The translations under genes were made by a program, and so were the position numbers. From an uncultured Porphyromonadaceae bacterium (GTDB taxonomy: Bacteria > Bacteroidota > Bacteroidia > Bacteroidales > Muribaculaceae), in assembly GCA_947178565.1 (NCBI GenBank), contig CAMWYV010000034.1, forward strand, positions 1-8,373: DNA of 8,373 bases, read 5' to 3'. The first letter of the stretch is position 1; every line of letters begins with the position of its first letter. A model generated the notes under the pieces. The model did not search any database. It was not told where the DNA came from and saw only the letters and a list, made by a program, of their open reading frames with translations. This document shows, one piece after another, positions 7,361-8,373 of this stretch.

Positions 7361-7362
7361 GT

Positions 7363-7986
7363 TTGGCTAAACTCATAGAGCAACCGCCCCTCTTATATCG
7401 CCTCCTGTTTCCGGAGGCGATATGGCGTTTGCGCCGTAAGGAGCGGAAGGTAGTTTATCTTACTTTTGATGACGGGCCTATACCGCAGGTAACCCCATGG
7501 GTACTTGATGAACTTGATAAACAAGGTGTTAAGGCAACCTTTTTTCTTGTGGGAGATAATGTTCGCAAATATCCGGAACTTTTTGAGGAAATAAAGAGAA
7601 AGGGTCACAGTTATGGTAATCATACCATGCATCACCTCCAGGGGTTCAAAGTGCGCTCAATCACTTATATGCGTGATATTACAGAAGCGGATAGACTTAT
7701 CGACAGTCCGCTGTTTCGTCCTCCTCATGGTTTGATACGCTGGTCTCAGGCAAGAGCTATCAAGAAGCGTTATAATATTGTGATGTACGATCTTGTTACT
7801 CGTGATTATAGTAAGCGTCTTTCTCATGAGGCGGTGCTCGCTAATGTGAAGAAATATGCTCGGAACGGTTCGATTATCGTATTCCATGACTCTCTCAAAG
7901 CCGAAGATAATCTCAGGATTGCGCTTCCGCAAGCTATTGAATGGTTGAAATCAGAAGGATATGAATTCCTCCCCCTACCAATGTGA
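7363..7986 (+). CDS. Polysaccharide deacetylase family protein (NodB homology domain)
   Basis: This is a probable metal-dependent N- or O-deacetylase of the carbohydrate esterase 4 type, of 207 residues. All NodB motifs are present: TFDDGP (34-39, catalytic base and metal Asp), the HxxxH metal ligands at His87 and His91 within GNHTMHH, RPPHG (119-123), TRDY (146-149) and the final FHDS (174-177). No signal peptide or membrane helix is evident, so its location is unclear. The start is TTG at 7363, 2 nt after the stop of the DUF2723 gene. An in-frame TAA lies at 7351-7353, and no ATG precedes the catalytic motif. The N-terminus (IEQPPLLYRLLFPEAIWR) matches Bacteroidales homologues, so TTG is supported and translation is probably coupled. 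An 11-bp perfect hairpin lies in codons 11-21. The substrate cannot be told; the upstream partner suggests a cell-surface or cell-wall glycan. Confidence 0.9.
   Translation: MAKLIEQPPLLYRLLFPEAIWRLRRKERKVVYLTFDDGPIPQVTPWVLDELDKQGVKATFFLVGDNVRKYPELFEEIKRKGHSYGNHTMHHLQGFKVRSITYMRDITEADRLIDSPLFRPPHGLIRWSQARAIKKRYNIVMYDLVTRDYSKRLSHEAVLANVKKYARNGSIIVFHDSLKAEDNLRIALPQAIEWLKSEGYEFLPLPM
7395..7435 (+). repeat. Perfect 11-bp inverted repeat plus adjacent small hairpin inside the deacetylase gene
   Basis: ATATCGCCTCC (7395-7405) and GGAGGCGATAT (7413-7423) are exact reverse complements around a 7-nt loop. A second stem GGCG/CGCC (7424-7427 with 7432-7435, 4-nt loop) abuts it. The first stem begins 32 nt after the TTG start codon, close enough to affect early elongation or mRNA stability. 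No T tract follows, so it does not look like an intrinsic terminator. Confidence 0.75.
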
Positions 7987-8373
7987 CCATTCCGGTTTGG
8001 AGTCGGTGTTACAGTCTTCTCCGGTGGATGCTTATAGATTTGGAATTGCTGAAGTGGCTCCAGTTGATTCTTTTGACTCGGAACTGTACAACCTGTGGAT
8101 TAGTGGTGGATTGCACGATTCGCTTGAGTATATGGAAAAATATTCAGGAGTCAGGGCAAATCCTTCTCTTCTTCTTGATGGAGCGAATAGTATAATAGTA
8201 TGCGCGTTTCCTTATCCTCGCCCCTCTGAAGTGGAATGGCAGCCCGATGCCATGCGAATAGCCTCCTATGCTTTGGGAGATGATTATCATTATGTTCTTA
8301 GGCGTAGGCTTAATCTGGCTGTTGATAAAATGAAAGAGCAATGGGGAGGAGAATATCGCGTGTGTATTGACAC
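7961..8373 (+). CDS. queG: Epoxyqueuosine reductase QueG, N-terminal part (3' end outside window)
   Basis: QueG is a cobalamin and iron-sulfur enzyme that reduces epoxyqueuosine to queuosine in tRNA, the last step of queuosine synthesis. The 137 visible residues fit its N-terminal domain: FGIAEVAPVD, LYNLWISGGLHDSLEYMEKY, RANPSLLLDGANSIIVCAFPY, IASYALGDDYHYVLRRRL, and CIDT just before the edge. The two 4Fe-4S clusters would lie beyond the window and cannot be checked. The frame is open from 7949, after TGA at 7946-7948. The ATG at 7961 is the first possible start and overlaps the deacetylase by 26 nt, with a purine-rich AGAAGG just upstream. TTG 7997, GTG 8006 and GTG 8024 are alternatives that would remove up to 21 poorly conserved residues. 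It is probably cotranscribed with the genes before it. Identity is firm; the start is less so. Confidence 0.87.
   Translation, partial: MNSSPYQCDHSGLESVLQSSPVDAYRFGIAEVAPVDSFDSELYNLWISGGLHDSLEYMEKYSGVRANPSLLLDGANSIIVCAFPYPRPSEVEWQPDAMRIASYALGDDYHYVLRRRLNLAVDKMKEQWGGEYRVCID

Noticed and set aside
7395..7435. Intrinsic terminator reading of the tandem hairpin
   Set aside because: No run of T follows on the plus strand, and the structure sits inside a well-conserved coding N-terminus.
7983..8195. Plus-strand ORF of 70 codons after the deacetylase
   Set aside because: QueG homology runs through this region in another frame, from 7961 to the window end.

Overview
This window looks like chromosomal DNA of a member of the Bacteroidales, possibly a Muribaculaceae-like gut bacterium. 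The order-level call rests on protein similarity recalled for DnaG, ArgC, ArgR, a DUF2723 membrane protein and a polysaccharide deacetylase. It also rests on two promoters of the Bacteroidetes type (TTTG, about 19 bp, then TAnnTTTG) and on the lack of strong Shine-Dalgarno sites. The family-level guess is weak. I see no rRNA, tRNA, insertion sequence, CRISPR array or phage gene, so this is core chromosome rather than a mobile island.

Layout. Bases 1-2161 (+) hold nearly all of dnaG (DNA primase), lacking about its first ten codons and interrupted by one frameshift near 541-553. Convergent to it, with 6 bp between stop codons, is a two-gene minus-strand unit. It is transcribed from about 3663 down to 2168: argR (3116-3628) then an argC homologue (2168-3109). 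The 219-bp divergent region 3629-3847 carries a near-perfect Bacteroidetes promoter for argR, with ARG-box-like repeats at its start point, and a second promoter pointing right. Rightward, three tightly packed genes form a probable operon: a 1170-residue DUF2723 (GT-C-like) membrane protein, a NodB-family polysaccharide deacetylase starting 2 nt after it, and queG (epoxyqueuosine reductase). queG overlaps the deacetylase by 26 nt and runs off the right edge.

How the genes fit together. dnaG is essential replication machinery, so its frameshift is probably a base-calling or assembly error unless reads confirm it. The rightward operon pairs a predicted envelope glycosyltransferase with a glycan deacetylase, and carries tRNA-modification queG as a passenger. 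The argR-argC pair should be an arginine (in Bacteroides, N-succinyl-ornithine route) biosynthesis unit under its own repressor.

The most interesting point is that both members of that pair have lost defining residues while staying open. The ArgC homologue has Pro where the catalytic Cys should be, and its other active-site and nucleotide-binding motifs are eroded. ArgR has Ala in place of the first Asp of the arginine-binding GTIAGDDT motif. This suggests a repurposed or decaying regulator/pseudoenzyme module; that interpretation is inference.
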